Below, piece by piece: positions 35,647 through 44,998 of a stretch of DNA of 64,000 bases. Location of the stretch: contig NC_011740.1 of the NCBI RefSeq assembly GCF_000026225.1, positions 1,364,001 to 1,428,000 of the forward strand, given 5' to 3'. The stretch is from Escherichia fergusonii ATCC 35469. GTDB taxonomy: Bacteria > Pseudomonadota > Gammaproteobacteria > Enterobacterales > Enterobacteriaceae. The notes under the pieces are model-generated. The model did not search any database. It worked only from the letters and a program-made list of their open reading frames with translations, and was not told where the DNA came from. Positions within the stretch are counted from its first letter, which is position 1; each line of letters starts with the position of its first letter. The position numbers and the translations under genes are program-made.

Positions 35647-36759
35647 TTAATGTTGTGGCTTTTCGATCTCGTCCAACTCTTCGAGGATTTCATCGGGATC
35701 GTTAACTGGCGGGGGAACTTCATCAACCCAGGCGGCAAACAGGCGCCAGGTAACCGCTAACAGAACTGGGCCGATAAACAGACCGATCATCCCAAAGGCA
35801 ATCAAACCACCAATGACACCAGAGAGGATCAGTATTAACGGTAGGTCGGCGCCCATACGAATTAGCATTGGTCGGATGACGTTATCCAGTGTACCGACCA
35901 CACCACTCCACACCAGTAACACAGTTCCCCATGTGGTATCTCCGGTCCAGTAGAGCCAGATAATCGCCGGGATCAATACCGGTAATGGCCCAAGCTGTAC
36001 CAGACAGGAGAGGATCATTAATACGGTCAATAACGTTGCGTAAGGAACACCTGAAACAGCCAGACCAATCCCACCAAGTACTGCCTGTACCAGCGCAGTT
36101 ACCACTACGCCAAGCGCCACGGCGCGAATGGCTTGTGCGGCGAGTAGCACAGCTGCATCACCACGAACGCCCGCCAGACGTGTCGCAAAATGGCGGATAC
36201 CTTGCGCAACCTGTTCACCGCGCCAGTACAGCAAGGCGCTGAAAAGTAGCATCAGCGCACAATGCACCATAAAACGTCCGAGATGCGCAGCTTGTCCAAC
36301 AAACCAGGTGGTCGTTGTGCCAATGTAAGGACGGACTTTCGCCATGATCGCTGTGCCGCCCATATCCAGCAAATTGTGCCAACCGGCATACAACTTCGCG
36401 CCAATCACCGGAATGGTATTTAACCAGGCGAGGTCTGGTAATGTCATGTCACCGCTGGAGATGGCTTTGATCAGTGGACCGCTGCCGTCCACAATACTAT
36501 TTACCAATAAGGCAATAGGAATGATGAACACCATCACTAACAGTAACGTCATCACCAGTACAGCGAGAGAACGGCGGCCAAAGAGGATTTTTTGCAAGCG
36601 TAACAGAACAGGCCAGGTGGCGATAACCACTGTACCGGCCCATGTGATACCGAGAATAAAGGGTTGAACAATCCATAAACATGCCACAATCATGATGGCT
36701 AAAAACAGCACCGAGAGCAGAATTTGGGCAACATCCCTGGGCTGACGAACATTTACCAT
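35647..36759 (-). CDS. ydiK: AI-2E/UPF0118 family transporter YdiK
   Basis: Inner-membrane protein of 370 aa with about eight hydrophobic segments. It belongs to the AI-2 exporter (UPF0118) superfamily, whose members export AI-2 or act as Na+/H+ antiporters. The conserved signatures PVLIPAIIWLYWTGD and FIGPVLLAVTW are in the C-terminal half. The start at 36759 (MVNVRQPRDVAQ) matches K-12. Its substrate is not established. Confidence 0.92.
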   Translation of the reverse strand: MVNVRQPRDVAQILLSVLFLAIMIVACLWIVQPFILGITWAGTVVIATWPVLLRLQKILFGRRSLAVLVMTLLLVMVFIIPIALLVNSIVDGSGPLIKAISSGDMTLPDLAWLNTIPVIGAKLYAGWHNLLDMGGTAIMAKVRPYIGTTTTWFVGQAAHLGRFMVHCALMLLFSALLYWRGEQVAQGIRHFATRLAGVRGDAAVLLAAQAIRAVALGVVVTALVQAVLGGIGLAVSGVPYATLLTVLMILSCLVQLGPLPVLIPAIIWLYWTGDTTWGTVLLVWSGVVGTLDNVIRPMLIRMGADLPLILILSGVIGGLIAFGMIGLFIGPVLLAVTWRLFAAWVDEVPPPVNDPDEILEELDEIEKPQH

Positions 36760-37027
36760 AAACACTTTTCACCTTTTTTGTGCGTCAAAACGTTGACGCG
36801 ACGTGAACACGCAGAACTCATTACATAATGATGAGCAATTTCAGCGGTTTTTAACAGGCCGATTCTGCCTCTAATTCTGCCAGGCGTATAAGAAAAAAAT
36901 GTGATACAACAAAGTATGTAATACGCAAACGATTATACGCTCTAACTTTCGTCGCACTGTCCATGATAGTGGCGAAAAAGTAAGTGTGTATCAACGACAA
37001 CACAGACCGCAGGAAAAGGTCACGATA

Positions 37028-40000
37028 ATGATCCCACAAATTTCTCAGGCTCCCGGCATCGTTCAGCTGGTGGTCAATTTTTTGCAAGAACTGGAGCAAC
37101 AAGGGTTTACTGGCGACACGGCAACAAGTTATGCCGAACGTTTAACGATGTCGACGGACAATAGCATCTATCAGTTGCTTCCTGACGCAGTAGTGTTTCC
37201 ACGTTCGACGGCTGATGTGGCACTTATTGCCCGTCTTGCTGCTCAGGAACGCTACACATCCCTGATCTTTACTCCCCGTGGTGGTGGCACTGGCACTAAC
37301 GGTCAGGCGCTTAATCAGGGGATTATTGTTGATATGTCCCGCTATATGAACCGCATCATCGAAATCAATCCTGAAGAGGGGTGGGTGCGCGTGGAAGCTG
37401 GGGTGATTAAAGATCAACTCAATCAGTATTTGAAACCATTTGGCTACTTTTTTGCGCCAGAACTTTCGACCAGCAATCGCGCAACGCTCGGCGGGATGAT
37501 CAATACCGATGCCTCCGGTCAGGGCTCTTTAGTGTATGGGAAAACATCAGATCATGTGCTTGGTGTGCGGGCAGTTTTACTGGGTGGCGATATTCTTGAT
37601 ACTCAGCCTTTGCCTGTTGAACTGGCGGAAACACTCGGCAAAACCAATACCACTATCGGGCGTATCTACAACACTGTTTATCAACGTTGCCGTCAGCAAC
37701 GCCAGTTAATTATCGACAAATTCCCCAAACTTAACCGTTTTCTGACTGGTTACGATCTGCGTCATGTCTTTAACGACGAGATGACCGAGTTTGACCTGAC
37801 TCGCATTCTCACCGGTTCAGAAGGAACACTGGCATTTATTACTGAGGCTCAGCTGGATATAACTCGCTTGCCTAAAGTGCGCCGTCTGGTAAACGTGAAG
37901 TATGATTCGTTTGATTCCGCGCTGCGTAACGCACCGTTTATGGTCGAAGCTCGGGCGCTTTCGGTAGAGACAGTGGACTCTAAAGTGCTTAACCTGGCGC
38001 GGGAAGATATCGTCTGGCATTCCGTCAGTGAACTGATTACCGATGTACCCGACAAACAGATGCTCGGGCTAAACATTGTTGAATTTGCCGGAGACGATGA
38101 AGCACTTATCGATCAGCAGGTGAATGCGCTCTGTGCGCGGCTGGATGAACTTATCGCCAGCCAGCAAGCAGGTGTGATCGGCTGGCAGGTATGCAGTGAG
38201 CTGGCAGGTGTTGAGCGTATTTATGCCATGCGCAAAAAAGCCGTCGGCCTGCTCGGTAATGCCAAAGGAGCAGCCAAACCGATTCCGTTTGCTGAGGATA
38301 CCTGCGTACCGCCGGAACATCTGGCGGATTATATTGCTGAATTTCGCGCGCTGCTCGACAGCCACGGCTTAAGCTACGGTATGTTCGGTCACGTCGATGC
38401 AGGTGTCTTGCACGTCCGTCCGGCGCTGGATATGTGCGATCCACAACAAGAGATTTTGATGAAGCAAATCTCTGATGATGTAGTGGCGTTGACTGCGAAA
38501 TACGGTGGTTTGTTGTGGGGCGAACATGGTAAAGGTTTTCGTGCCGAATACAGCCCGGCGTTTTTTGGAGAGGAACTTTACGGCGAATTACGTAAAGTCA
38601 AAGCGGCATTTGATCCACAAAACCGGCTCAACCCAGGGAAAATTTGCCCACCGGAAGGTATCGACGCGCCTATGATGAAAGTGGATGCGGTGAAGCGTGG
38701 CACATATGACCGGCAGATCCCCATCGCGGTACGCCAGCAGTGGCGTGGTGCAATGGAGTGTAACGGCAACGGTTTATGCTTCAACTTTGATGCCCGCAGT
38801 CCGATGTGCCCGTCGATGAAGATTACCCAGAACCGGATTCATTCACCGAAAGGGCGCGCAACGCTGGTGCGTGAGTGGCTGCGTTTGTTGGCAGATCGCG
38901 GCGTTGACCCACTCAAACTGGAACAAGAGCTGCCTGAATCCGGCGTCAGTCTGCGGACGTTAATTGCCCGTACGCGTAATAGCTGGCATGCGAATAAAGG
39001 CGAATATGACTTCTCCCATGAAGTCAAAGAGGCGATGTCTGGTTGCCTGGCCTGTAAAGCGTGTTCGACTCAGTGCCCAATCAAAATTGACGTGCCTGAG
39101 TTTCGTTCTCGCTTCCTGCAACTCTATCACACCCGTTATTTGCGTCCCCTGCGCGACCACCTCGTCGCCACGGTCGAGAGCTATGCACCGCTGATGGCAC
39201 GTGCGCCGAAGACTTTTAACTTCTTCATTAACCAGCCGCTGGTGCGCAAACTCTCCGAAAAACATATCGGCATGGTTGATTTGCCGCTGCTGTCGGTGCC
39301 ATCGCTGCAACAACAAATGGTGGGGCATCGCTCGGCGAATATGACGCTGGAGCAACTGGAGAATCTGACTACAGAACAAAAGGCACGGACCGTGCTGGTG
39401 GTGCAGGACCCGTTTACCAGCTATTACGAAGCCCAGGTGGTGGCTGATTTTGTTCGTCTTATCGAGAAATTAGGTTTTCAGCCAGTGTTGCTTCCATTCT
39501 CACCAAACGGTAAAGCCCAGCATATAAAGGGCTTCCTGAGTCGTTTTACTAAAACGGCGAAAAAAACCTCAGAGTTACTTAACCGTGTCGCACAATTGGG
39601 AATGCCTATGGTGGGCGTAGATCCAGCACTGGTGCTTTGTTATCGGGATGAATACAAACTGGCGCTGGGCGAAAAGCGGGGGGATTTCCATGTCATGCTG
39701 GTGAATGAATGGCTTTCATCCGTACTGGAATCTGTGCCGACACGTGAAATGAGTGGCGAGACCTGGTATTTCTTTGGCCATTGTACCGAAGTTACTGCCA
39801 TACCGGGCGCGCCAGCACAGTGGGCTACCATCTTTGCACGATTTGGCGCCAAACTGGACAACGTCAACGTCGGTTGTTGCGGAATGGCGGGAACGTATGG
39901 ACATGAGGCGAAAAACCACAAAAATTCGTTAGGCATTTATGAATTATCGTGGCACCAGGCAATGGAAAAATTACCGCGCCAACGCTGCCTGGCAACGGGA

Positions 40001-40084
40001 TATTCCTGCCGCAGTCAGGTTAAACGTATTGAAGGGACGGGGGTTCGTCACCCGTTACAGGCACTACTGGAGTTGATGAAATGA
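37028..40084 (+). CDS. ydiJ: FAD/4Fe-4S oxidoreductase YdiJ (D-2-hydroxyglutarate dehydrogenase type)
   Basis: 1018-aa flavo-iron-sulfur protein, reported in E. coli as a D-2-hydroxyglutarate dehydrogenase. The order is FAD-binding PCMH domain (TPRGGGTGTNGQAL near residue 85), FAD-oxidase C-terminal domain, ferredoxin-like cluster SGCLACKACSTQCPIKIDVP and a C-terminal CCG cysteine-rich region (VGCCGMAGTYG, ATGYSCRSQ). The start at 37028 gives the K-12 length. The stop overlaps the menI start by 4 bp. Confidence 0.93.
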   Translation: MIPQISQAPGIVQLVVNFLQELEQQGFTGDTATSYAERLTMSTDNSIYQLLPDAVVFPRSTADVALIARLAAQERYTSLIFTPRGGGTGTNGQALNQGIIVDMSRYMNRIIEINPEEGWVRVEAGVIKDQLNQYLKPFGYFFAPELSTSNRATLGGMINTDASGQGSLVYGKTSDHVLGVRAVLLGGDILDTQPLPVELAETLGKTNTTIGRIYNTVYQRCRQQRQLIIDKFPKLNRFLTGYDLRHVFNDEMTEFDLTRILTGSEGTLAFITEAQLDITRLPKVRRLVNVKYDSFDSALRNAPFMVEARALSVETVDSKVLNLAREDIVWHSVSELITDVPDKQMLGLNIVEFAGDDEALIDQQVNALCARLDELIASQQAGVIGWQVCSELAGVERIYAMRKKAVGLLGNAKGAAKPIPFAEDTCVPPEHLADYIAEFRALLDSHGLSYGMFGHVDAGVLHVRPALDMCDPQQEILMKQISDDVVALTAKYGGLLWGEHGKGFRAEYSPAFFGEELYGELRKVKAAFDPQNRLNPGKICPPEGIDAPMMKVDAVKRGTYDRQIPIAVRQQWRGAMECNGNGLCFNFDARSPMCPSMKITQNRIHSPKGRATLVREWLRLLADRGVDPLKLEQELPESGVSLRTLIARTRNSWHANKGEYDFSHEVKEAMSGCLACKACSTQCPIKIDVPEFRSRFLQLYHTRYLRPLRDHLVATVESYAPLMARAPKTFNFFINQPLVRKLSEKHIGMVDLPLLSVPSLQQQMVGHRSANMTLEQLENLTTEQKARTVLVVQDPFTSYYEAQVVADFVRLIEKLGFQPVLLPFSPNGKAQHIKGFLSRFTKTAKKTSELLNRVAQLGMPMVGVDPALVLCYRDEYKLALGEKRGDFHVMLVNEWLSSVLESVPTREMSGETWYFFGHCTEVTAIPGAPAQWATIFARFGAKLDNVNVGCCGMAGTYGHEAKNHKNSLGIYELSWHQAMEKLPRQRCLATGYSCRSQVKRIEGTGVRHPLQALLELMK

Positions 40085-40491
40085 TCTGGAAACGTGAAAC
40101 CAACATTGATGCGCTCAATGCTCTTGGGGAAGGCAATATGGTTGGACTGTTGGATATTCGTTTTGAGCATATTGGTGACGATTCACTGGAGGCGACCATG
40201 CCGGTAGACTCGCGCACAAAGCAACCTTTTGGGCTGTTACACGGCGGTGCCTCAGTGGTACTGGCGGAAACGCTGGGCTCAGTGGCGGGTTATCTCTGTA
40301 CTCACGGGGATCAAAAAGTGGTAGGCATTGAGGTAAATGCTAATCATGTTCGCTCAGCCAGGGAAGGGCGTGTACGTGGCGTTTGTAAAGCATTACATAC
40401 CGGAACCAGGCATCAGGTTTGGCAAATCGAGATTTTCGATGAGCAGGGGCGTTTGTGCTGTACATCACGCCTGACAACGGCAATTTTGTGA
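40081..40491 (+). CDS. menI: 1,4-dihydroxy-2-naphthoyl-CoA hydrolase
   Basis: Hotdog-fold thioesterase that releases 1,4-dihydroxy-2-naphthoate in menaquinone synthesis (formerly YdiI). It has 136 aa. The active site FGLLHGGASVVLAETLGS has His54 and catalytic Glu63. The ATGA overlap with ydiJ suggests translational coupling, although the two functions have no obvious link. Confidence 0.95.
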   Translation: MIWKRETNIDALNALGEGNMVGLLDIRFEHIGDDSLEATMPVDSRTKQPFGLLHGGASVVLAETLGSVAGYLCTHGDQKVVGIEVNANHVRSAREGRVRGVCKALHTGTRHQVWQIEIFDEQGRLCCTSRLTTAIL

Positions 40492-40591
40492 CGTTGTCAC
40501 CAAAAAAAATGTGATGCATATTGCTTTTGGTCATAATCTGCACAGTAAAAGGTGATATACTGTGCAGGTTTTGAACAAAAGCGAGGACGAT

Positions 40592-40780
40592 ATGACTACG
40601 CAATTTGATCCAGCCCAACTGGCAATTGAATTTTTACGCCGTGACAAAACTCAACTCTCCCCTGCCCAGTATCTTAAGCGCCTGAAACAGTTGGAGCTTG
40701 AATTTACTGATCTCATGACACTTTCCTCCGCTGAATTAAAAGAAGAGATCTATTTCGCCTGGCGTCTGGGCGTTCAATAA
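40592..40780 (+). CDS. ydiH: Uncharacterised small protein YdiH
   Basis: 62-aa acidic, helical protein. It starts MTTQFDPAQLAIEFLRRD after AGCGAGGACGAT. The middle PAQYLKRLKQLELEF and the end EEIYFAWRLGVQ are nearly identical to K-12 YdiH. There is no signal peptide or membrane segment. Function unknown. An A-rich run and a TATACT-like -10 at 40556-40561 lie upstream. Confidence 0.88.
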   Translation: MTTQFDPAQLAIEFLRRDKTQLSPAQYLKRLKQLELEFTDLMTLSSAELKEEIYFAWRLGVQ

Positions 40781-40794
40781 TAAATTCCCCTGTA

Positions 40795-40870
40795 CTTGAG
40801 TCATCCCCTTCATTCTGCCGTCGAGCCCTTAAGGCTGCCGTTGCAACCTTAAGGGATGAGTCTCTATCCA
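40795..40870. ncRNA. Possible RydB sRNA region
   Basis: CCCTTAAGG (40826-40834) pairs perfectly with CCTTAAGGG (40847-40855), and TCATCCC (40801-40807) can pair with GGGATGA (40853-40859) in a competing fold. In K-12 the small RNA RydB lies between ydiH and sufA. The strand and ends are uncertain, because no clear T-run follows on either side. Confidence 0.45.
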
Positions 40871-40951
40871 ATGTCTGTTCCTCTTTCTAAAATTGATATT
40901 TTCTATGCATCTTTTATTTCTGTAACTTTTTAATTTCATTCCCCTTATTAA

Positions 40952-40964
40952 AATCAATAAGTTA
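40952..40964 (+). promoter_or_regulatory. IHF site upstream of sufA
   Basis: AATCAATAAGTTA fits the IHF consensus WATCAANNNNTTR exactly. In K-12 IHF bends this region to bring upstream OxyR to the suf promoter during oxidative stress. Confidence 0.7.
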
Positions 40965-41027
40965 GTTACGTTTTCTCTGCCAGGCTATCCCTTGAGACAG
41001 GGTCTATGCTTACTATAAGCCGTTTAA

Positions 41028-41054
41028 AAAGGGGCTTTTGGCGAAAACCCCTTT
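41028..41054 (+). other. Hairpin in the suf leader
   Basis: AAAGGGG (41028-41034) pairs with CCCCTTT (41048-41054) around 13 bases. It lies just downstream of the probable suf -10 region (ACTATA near 41012) and just before the Fur box, so it would form near the 5' end of the mRNA. Confidence 0.5.
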
Positions 41055-41071
41055 GGTCGCGGGGTTGAAGT

Positions 41072-41090
41072 GATAATGATTATCACTAAC
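41072..41090 (+). promoter_or_regulatory. Fur box of the suf operon
   Basis: GATAATGATTATCACTAAC matches 16 of the 19 Fur consensus positions. Fur-Fe represses suf and IscR activates at an overlapping site in K-12. It lies 42 bp before the sufA start. Confidence 0.85.
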
Positions 41091-41131
41091 ATGATGTTAT
41101 CCCGTGGCGGCGTATGAAATGAGGTAAATCT

Positions 41132-41500
41132 ATGGAACTGCATACAGGAACTTTTAATCCCGATGAATTTGCCTGGCAGGGCTTAACGCTGACACCCGCT
41201 GCCGTGGTCCACATCCGTGAGCTGGTGGCAAAGCAACCAGGTATGGTCGGCGTGCGCTTAGGCGTTAAGCAAACGGGCTGCGCGGGCTTTGGCTATGTGC
41301 TCGACAGTGTTAGCGAGCCGGACAAAGACGATCTGCTGTTTGAACACGACGGCGCGAAGCTGTTTGTCCCGCTGCAAGCGATGCCGTTTATTGATGGCAC
41401 GGAAGTCGATTTCGTTCGTGAAGGACTTAATCAGATATTCAAATTTCACAACCCTAAAGCCCAGAATGAATGTGGCTGTGGCGAAAGCTTTGGGGTATAG
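41132..41500 (+). CDS. sufA: Fe-S cluster A-type carrier SufA
   Basis: Receives Fe-S clusters from SufBC2D and passes them to apo-proteins. It has 122 aa. The three cluster ligands are Cys50 (KQTGCAGFGY) and the two cysteines of the ECGCGESFGV tail (about 114 and 116). First gene of sufABCDSE. The ribosome site TGAGGTAAA is close to the start. The stop lies 8 bp before sufB. Confidence 0.97.
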   Translation: MELHTGTFNPDEFAWQGLTLTPAAVVHIRELVAKQPGMVGVRLGVKQTGCAGFGYVLDSVSEPDKDDLLFEHDGAKLFVPLQAMPFIDGTEVDFVREGLNQIFKFHNPKAQNECGCGESFGV

Positions 41501-41508
41501 GCGGTACT

Positions 41509-42996
41509 ATGTCTCGTAATACTGAAGCAACTGACGATGTCAAAACCTGGACCGGCGGCCCGCTGAATTATAAAGAAGGGTTCTTCACCCAGTTAGCCAC
41601 CGATGAGCTGGCAAAGGGGATAAACGAAGAGGTGGTGCGCGCAATTTCGGCGAAGCGTAATGAGCCGGAGTGGATGCTGGAGTTTCGTCTCAATGCTTAT
41701 CGCGCATGGCTGGAGATGGAAGAGCCGCACTGGCTTAAAGCGCACTACGACAAGCTGAATTATCAGGATTACAGTTACTACTCAGCACCATCGTGCGGTA
41801 ATTGTGACGACACTTGCGCGTCGGAACCCGGCGCGGTGCAGCAAACTGGCGCGAACGCCTTTTTAAGTAAAGAGGTGGAGGCGGCGTTTGAGCAGTTGGG
41901 CGTTCCCGTACGGGAAGGCAAAGAAGTGGCAGTGGATGCCATTTTCGACTCTGTTTCGGTTGCCACCACTTATCGCGAAAAACTGGCGGAGCAGGGAATT
42001 ATTTTTTGTTCCTTTGGCGAGGCGATCCACGATCACCCGGAACTGGTGCGTAAATATCTCGGCACCGTGGTGCCGGGGAATGACAACTTCTTTGCCGCGC
42101 TTAATGCGGCGGTGGCCTCTGACGGTACATTTATTTATGTGCCTAAAGGCGTGCGCTGCCCGATGGAACTTTCCACGTATTTCCGTATTAACGCGGAAAA
42201 AACCGGGCAGTTTGAGCGCACCATTCTGGTGGCCGACGAAGACAGCTACGTCAGCTACATTGAAGGATGTTCCGCTCCGGTGCGCGACAGCTATCAGTTA
42301 CACGCGGCGGTGGTGGAAGTCATCATCCATAAAAACGCCGAGGTGAAATATTCCACGGTACAAAACTGGTTCCCTGGCGATAACAACACCGGCGGTATTC
42401 TCAACTTCGTCACCAAGCGTGCTTTGTGCGAAGGCGAAAACAGCAAAATGTCATGGACGCAATCAGAAACCGGGTCAGCGATTACGTGGAAATATCCCAG
42501 TTGCATTTTGCGCGGCGATAACTCCATCGGTGAGTTTTACTCAGTGGCACTGACCAGCGGTCATCAGCAGGCGGATACCGGCACCAAGATGATCCACATT
42601 GGTAAAAACACCAAATCGACCATTATCTCTAAAGGGATCTCAGCCGGACACAGCCAGAACAGTTATCGCGGCTTAGTGAAAATCATGCCGACGGCAACCA
42701 ATGCACGTAACTTCACCCAGTGCGACTCAATGCTGATAGGCGCTAATTGTGGGGCGCATACTTTCCCGTATGTCGAATGTCGCAATAACAGCGCGCAACT
42801 GGAGCACGAGGCAACGACATCACGTATTGGTGAAGATCAACTGTTTTACTGCCTGCAACGCGGGATCAGCGAAGAAGACGCCATCTCGATGATTGTTAAC
42901 GGCTTTTGCAAAGATGTGTTCTCGGAACTGCCGCTGGAATTTGCCGTTGAAGCACAAAAACTCCTCGCCATCAGTCTTGAACACAGCGTCGGATAA
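41509..42996 (+). CDS. sufB: Fe-S assembly scaffold subunit SufB
   Basis: Scaffold of the SufBC2D complex where clusters are built; it accepts sulfur from SufE. It has 495 aa. A cysteine-rich segment SCGNCDDTCASE lies near residue 100. The beta-helix core has TQCDSMLIGANCGAHTFPYV with the catalytic cysteine region. The ATG at 41509 gives the K-12 length. The longer frame into sufA is not used. Confidence 0.97.
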   Translation: MSRNTEATDDVKTWTGGPLNYKEGFFTQLATDELAKGINEEVVRAISAKRNEPEWMLEFRLNAYRAWLEMEEPHWLKAHYDKLNYQDYSYYSAPSCGNCDDTCASEPGAVQQTGANAFLSKEVEAAFEQLGVPVREGKEVAVDAIFDSVSVATTYREKLAEQGIIFCSFGEAIHDHPELVRKYLGTVVPGNDNFFAALNAAVASDGTFIYVPKGVRCPMELSTYFRINAEKTGQFERTILVADEDSYVSYIEGCSAPVRDSYQLHAAVVEVIIHKNAEVKYSTVQNWFPGDNNTGGILNFVTKRALCEGENSKMSWTQSETGSAITWKYPSCILRGDNSIGEFYSVALTSGHQQADTGTKMIHIGKNTKSTIISKGISAGHSQNSYRGLVKIMPTATNARNFTQCDSMLIGANCGAHTFPYVECRNNSAQLEHEATTSRIGEDQLFYCLQRGISEEDAISMIVNGFCKDVFSELPLEFAVEAQKLLAISLEHSVG

Positions 42997-43005
42997 GGAA
43001 TAAAC

Positions 43006-43752
43006 ATGTTAAGTATTAAAGATTTACACGTCAGCGTGGAAGATAAAACTATCCTGCGTGGGTTAAGCCTCGACGTTCGTCCCGGCGAAGTTCACGCCAT
43101 TATGGGGCCAAACGGTTCTGGCAAAAGTACCTTATCGGCAACGCTTGCTGGGCGAGAAGATTATGAGGTGACGGGCGGCACGGTTGAGTTCAAAGGCAAA
43201 GATTTGCTTGCGCTGTCGCCGGAAGATCGTGCAGGTGAAGGCATCTTTATGGCCTTCCAGTATCCGGTGGAAATTCCCGGCGTCAGTAACCAGTTTTTCC
43301 TGCAAACGGCACTTAATGCGGTGCGCAGCTATCGCGGCCAGGAAACGCTCGACCGCTTTGATTTTCAGGATTTGATGGAAGAGAAAATCGCTCTCCTGAA
43401 GATGCCGGAGGATTTATTAACCCGTTCGGTAAATGTTGGTTTTTCCGGCGGCGAGAAAAAGCGCAACGATATTTTGCAAATGGCGGTGCTGGAACCGGAG
43501 TTATGCATTCTTGATGAGTCGGACTCCGGGCTGGATATTGACGCATTAAAAGTGGTTGCCGATGGCGTGAACTCGCTGCGTGACGGCAAGCGTTCATTCA
43601 TCATTGTTACGCACTACCAACGCATTCTCGACTACATCAAGCCTGATTATGTCCATGTGCTGTATCAGGGACGAATTGTGAAATCCGGCGATTTCACATT
43701 GGTCAAACAACTGGAGGAGCAGGGTTATGGCTGGCTTACCGAACAGCAGTAA
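43006..43752 (+). CDS. sufC: Fe-S assembly ATPase SufC
   Basis: ABC-type ATPase that drives SufB-SufD shape change during cluster assembly. It has 248 aa. The Walker A motif is GPNGSGKST, the signature is FSGGEKKRNDI, the Walker B motif is LCILDESDSGLD (the SufC variant with Ser after Glu) and the switch His is in IVTHYQRIL. The end overlaps the sufD start by 26 bp. Confidence 0.97.
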   Translation: MLSIKDLHVSVEDKTILRGLSLDVRPGEVHAIMGPNGSGKSTLSATLAGREDYEVTGGTVEFKGKDLLALSPEDRAGEGIFMAFQYPVEIPGVSNQFFLQTALNAVRSYRGQETLDRFDFQDLMEEKIALLKMPEDLLTRSVNVGFSGGEKKRNDILQMAVLEPELCILDESDSGLDIDALKVVADGVNSLRDGKRSFIIVTHYQRILDYIKPDYVHVLYQGRIVKSGDFTLVKQLEEQGYGWLTEQQ

Positions 43753-44998
43753 CGCGCTGCAACAGTGGCATCACTTGTTTGAAGCTGAGGGTGCAAAACG
43801 CTCCCCGCAAGCACAGCAGCATTTACAACAATTGCTGCGTACCGGACTGCCGACACGCAAACATGAGCACTGGAAATATACGCCGCTGGAAGGGCTGACC
43901 AATAGCCAGTTTGTCAGCATTGCGGGGGAGATATTCCCACAGCAGCGTGATGCCTTAGCGTTAACATTAGACGCGGTGCGGCTGGTTTTTGTTGATGGAC
44001 GCTACGTGCCAGAGCTTAGCGATACAACTGAAGGCAGCGGGTATGAAGTGAGCATTAACGACGACCGTCAGGGATTACCCGACGCTATTCAGGCGGAAGT
44101 GTTTCTGCATTTGACGGAAAGCCTGGCGCAAAGCGTGACGCATATCGCCGTGAAGCGCGGTCAACGGCCGGCAAAGCCATTGCTGTTAATGCATATCACC
44201 CAGGGTGTGGTAGGTGAAGAGGTGAACACAGCTCATTACCGGCATCATCTGGATCTGGCGGAAGGTGCCGAAGCGACGGTGATTGAGCATTTTGTTAGCC
44301 TGAATGACGCTCGTCATTTCACCGGAGCGCGCTTTACCATCAATGTCGCAGCGAACGCCCACTTGCAGCATATCAAGCTGGCGTTTGAAAACCCGGTCAG
44401 TCACCACTTTGCCCATAACGATTTGTTGCTGGCTGACGATGCCACTGCATTTAGCCACAGTTTCCTGCTTGGTGGCGCAGTGTTACGACACAACACCAGT
44501 ACGCAACTCAATGGCGAAAACAGCACGCTGCGGATCAATAGTCTGGCGATGCCGGTGAAAAACGAGGTGTGTGATACCCGTACCTGGCTGGAACACAATA
44601 AAGGTTTTTGTAACAGCCGACAGTTACACAAAACTATCGTCAGCGACAAAGGCCGCGCGGTATTTAACGGTTTGATCAACGTCGCGCAGCACGCCATCAA
44701 AACGGATGGTCAGATGACCAACAATAATCTGCTGATGGGAAAACTGGCGGAAGTGGATACTAAACCGCAGTTGGAAATCTATGCAGATGATGTGAAATGC
44801 AGCCACGGCGCGACGGTGGGGCGTATTGATGATGAACAGATGTTCTATCTGCGCTCGCGCGGGATCAATCAGCAGGATGCCCAGCAGATGATCATTTACG
44901 CCTTTGCTGCCGAACTGACGGAAGCACTGCGTGATGAAGGGCTTAAACAGCAGGTGCTGGCCCGAATCGGTCAACGGCTGCCAGGAGGTGCAAGATGA
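43727..44998 (+). CDS. sufD: Fe-S assembly scaffold subunit SufD
   Basis: SufB paralogue in SufBC2D, needed for iron acquisition by the complex. It has 423 aa. The beta-helix core and the C-terminal helices that bind SufC (RGINQQDAQQMIIYAFAAE) are present. The conserved His in VKCSHGATVGRID corresponds to the SufD histidine implicated in cluster formation. It overlaps sufC and sufS, showing tight coupling. Confidence 0.96.
   Translation: MAGLPNSSNALQQWHHLFEAEGAKRSPQAQQHLQQLLRTGLPTRKHEHWKYTPLEGLTNSQFVSIAGEIFPQQRDALALTLDAVRLVFVDGRYVPELSDTTEGSGYEVSINDDRQGLPDAIQAEVFLHLTESLAQSVTHIAVKRGQRPAKPLLLMHITQGVVGEEVNTAHYRHHLDLAEGAEATVIEHFVSLNDARHFTGARFTINVAANAHLQHIKLAFENPVSHHFAHNDLLLADDATAFSHSFLLGGAVLRHNTSTQLNGENSTLRINSLAMPVKNEVCDTRTWLEHNKGFCNSRQLHKTIVSDKGRAVFNGLINVAQHAIKTDGQMTNNNLLMGKLAEVDTKPQLEIYADDVKCSHGATVGRIDDEQMFYLRSRGINQQDAQQMIIYAFAAELTEALRDEGLKQQVLARIGQRLPGGAR

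Noticed and set aside
43727..43752. The 26-bp sufC-sufD overlap as a possible frameshift or annotation error
   Set aside because: Both proteins have full family length and intact ends. The overlap is normal in enteric suf operons and consistent with translational coupling.
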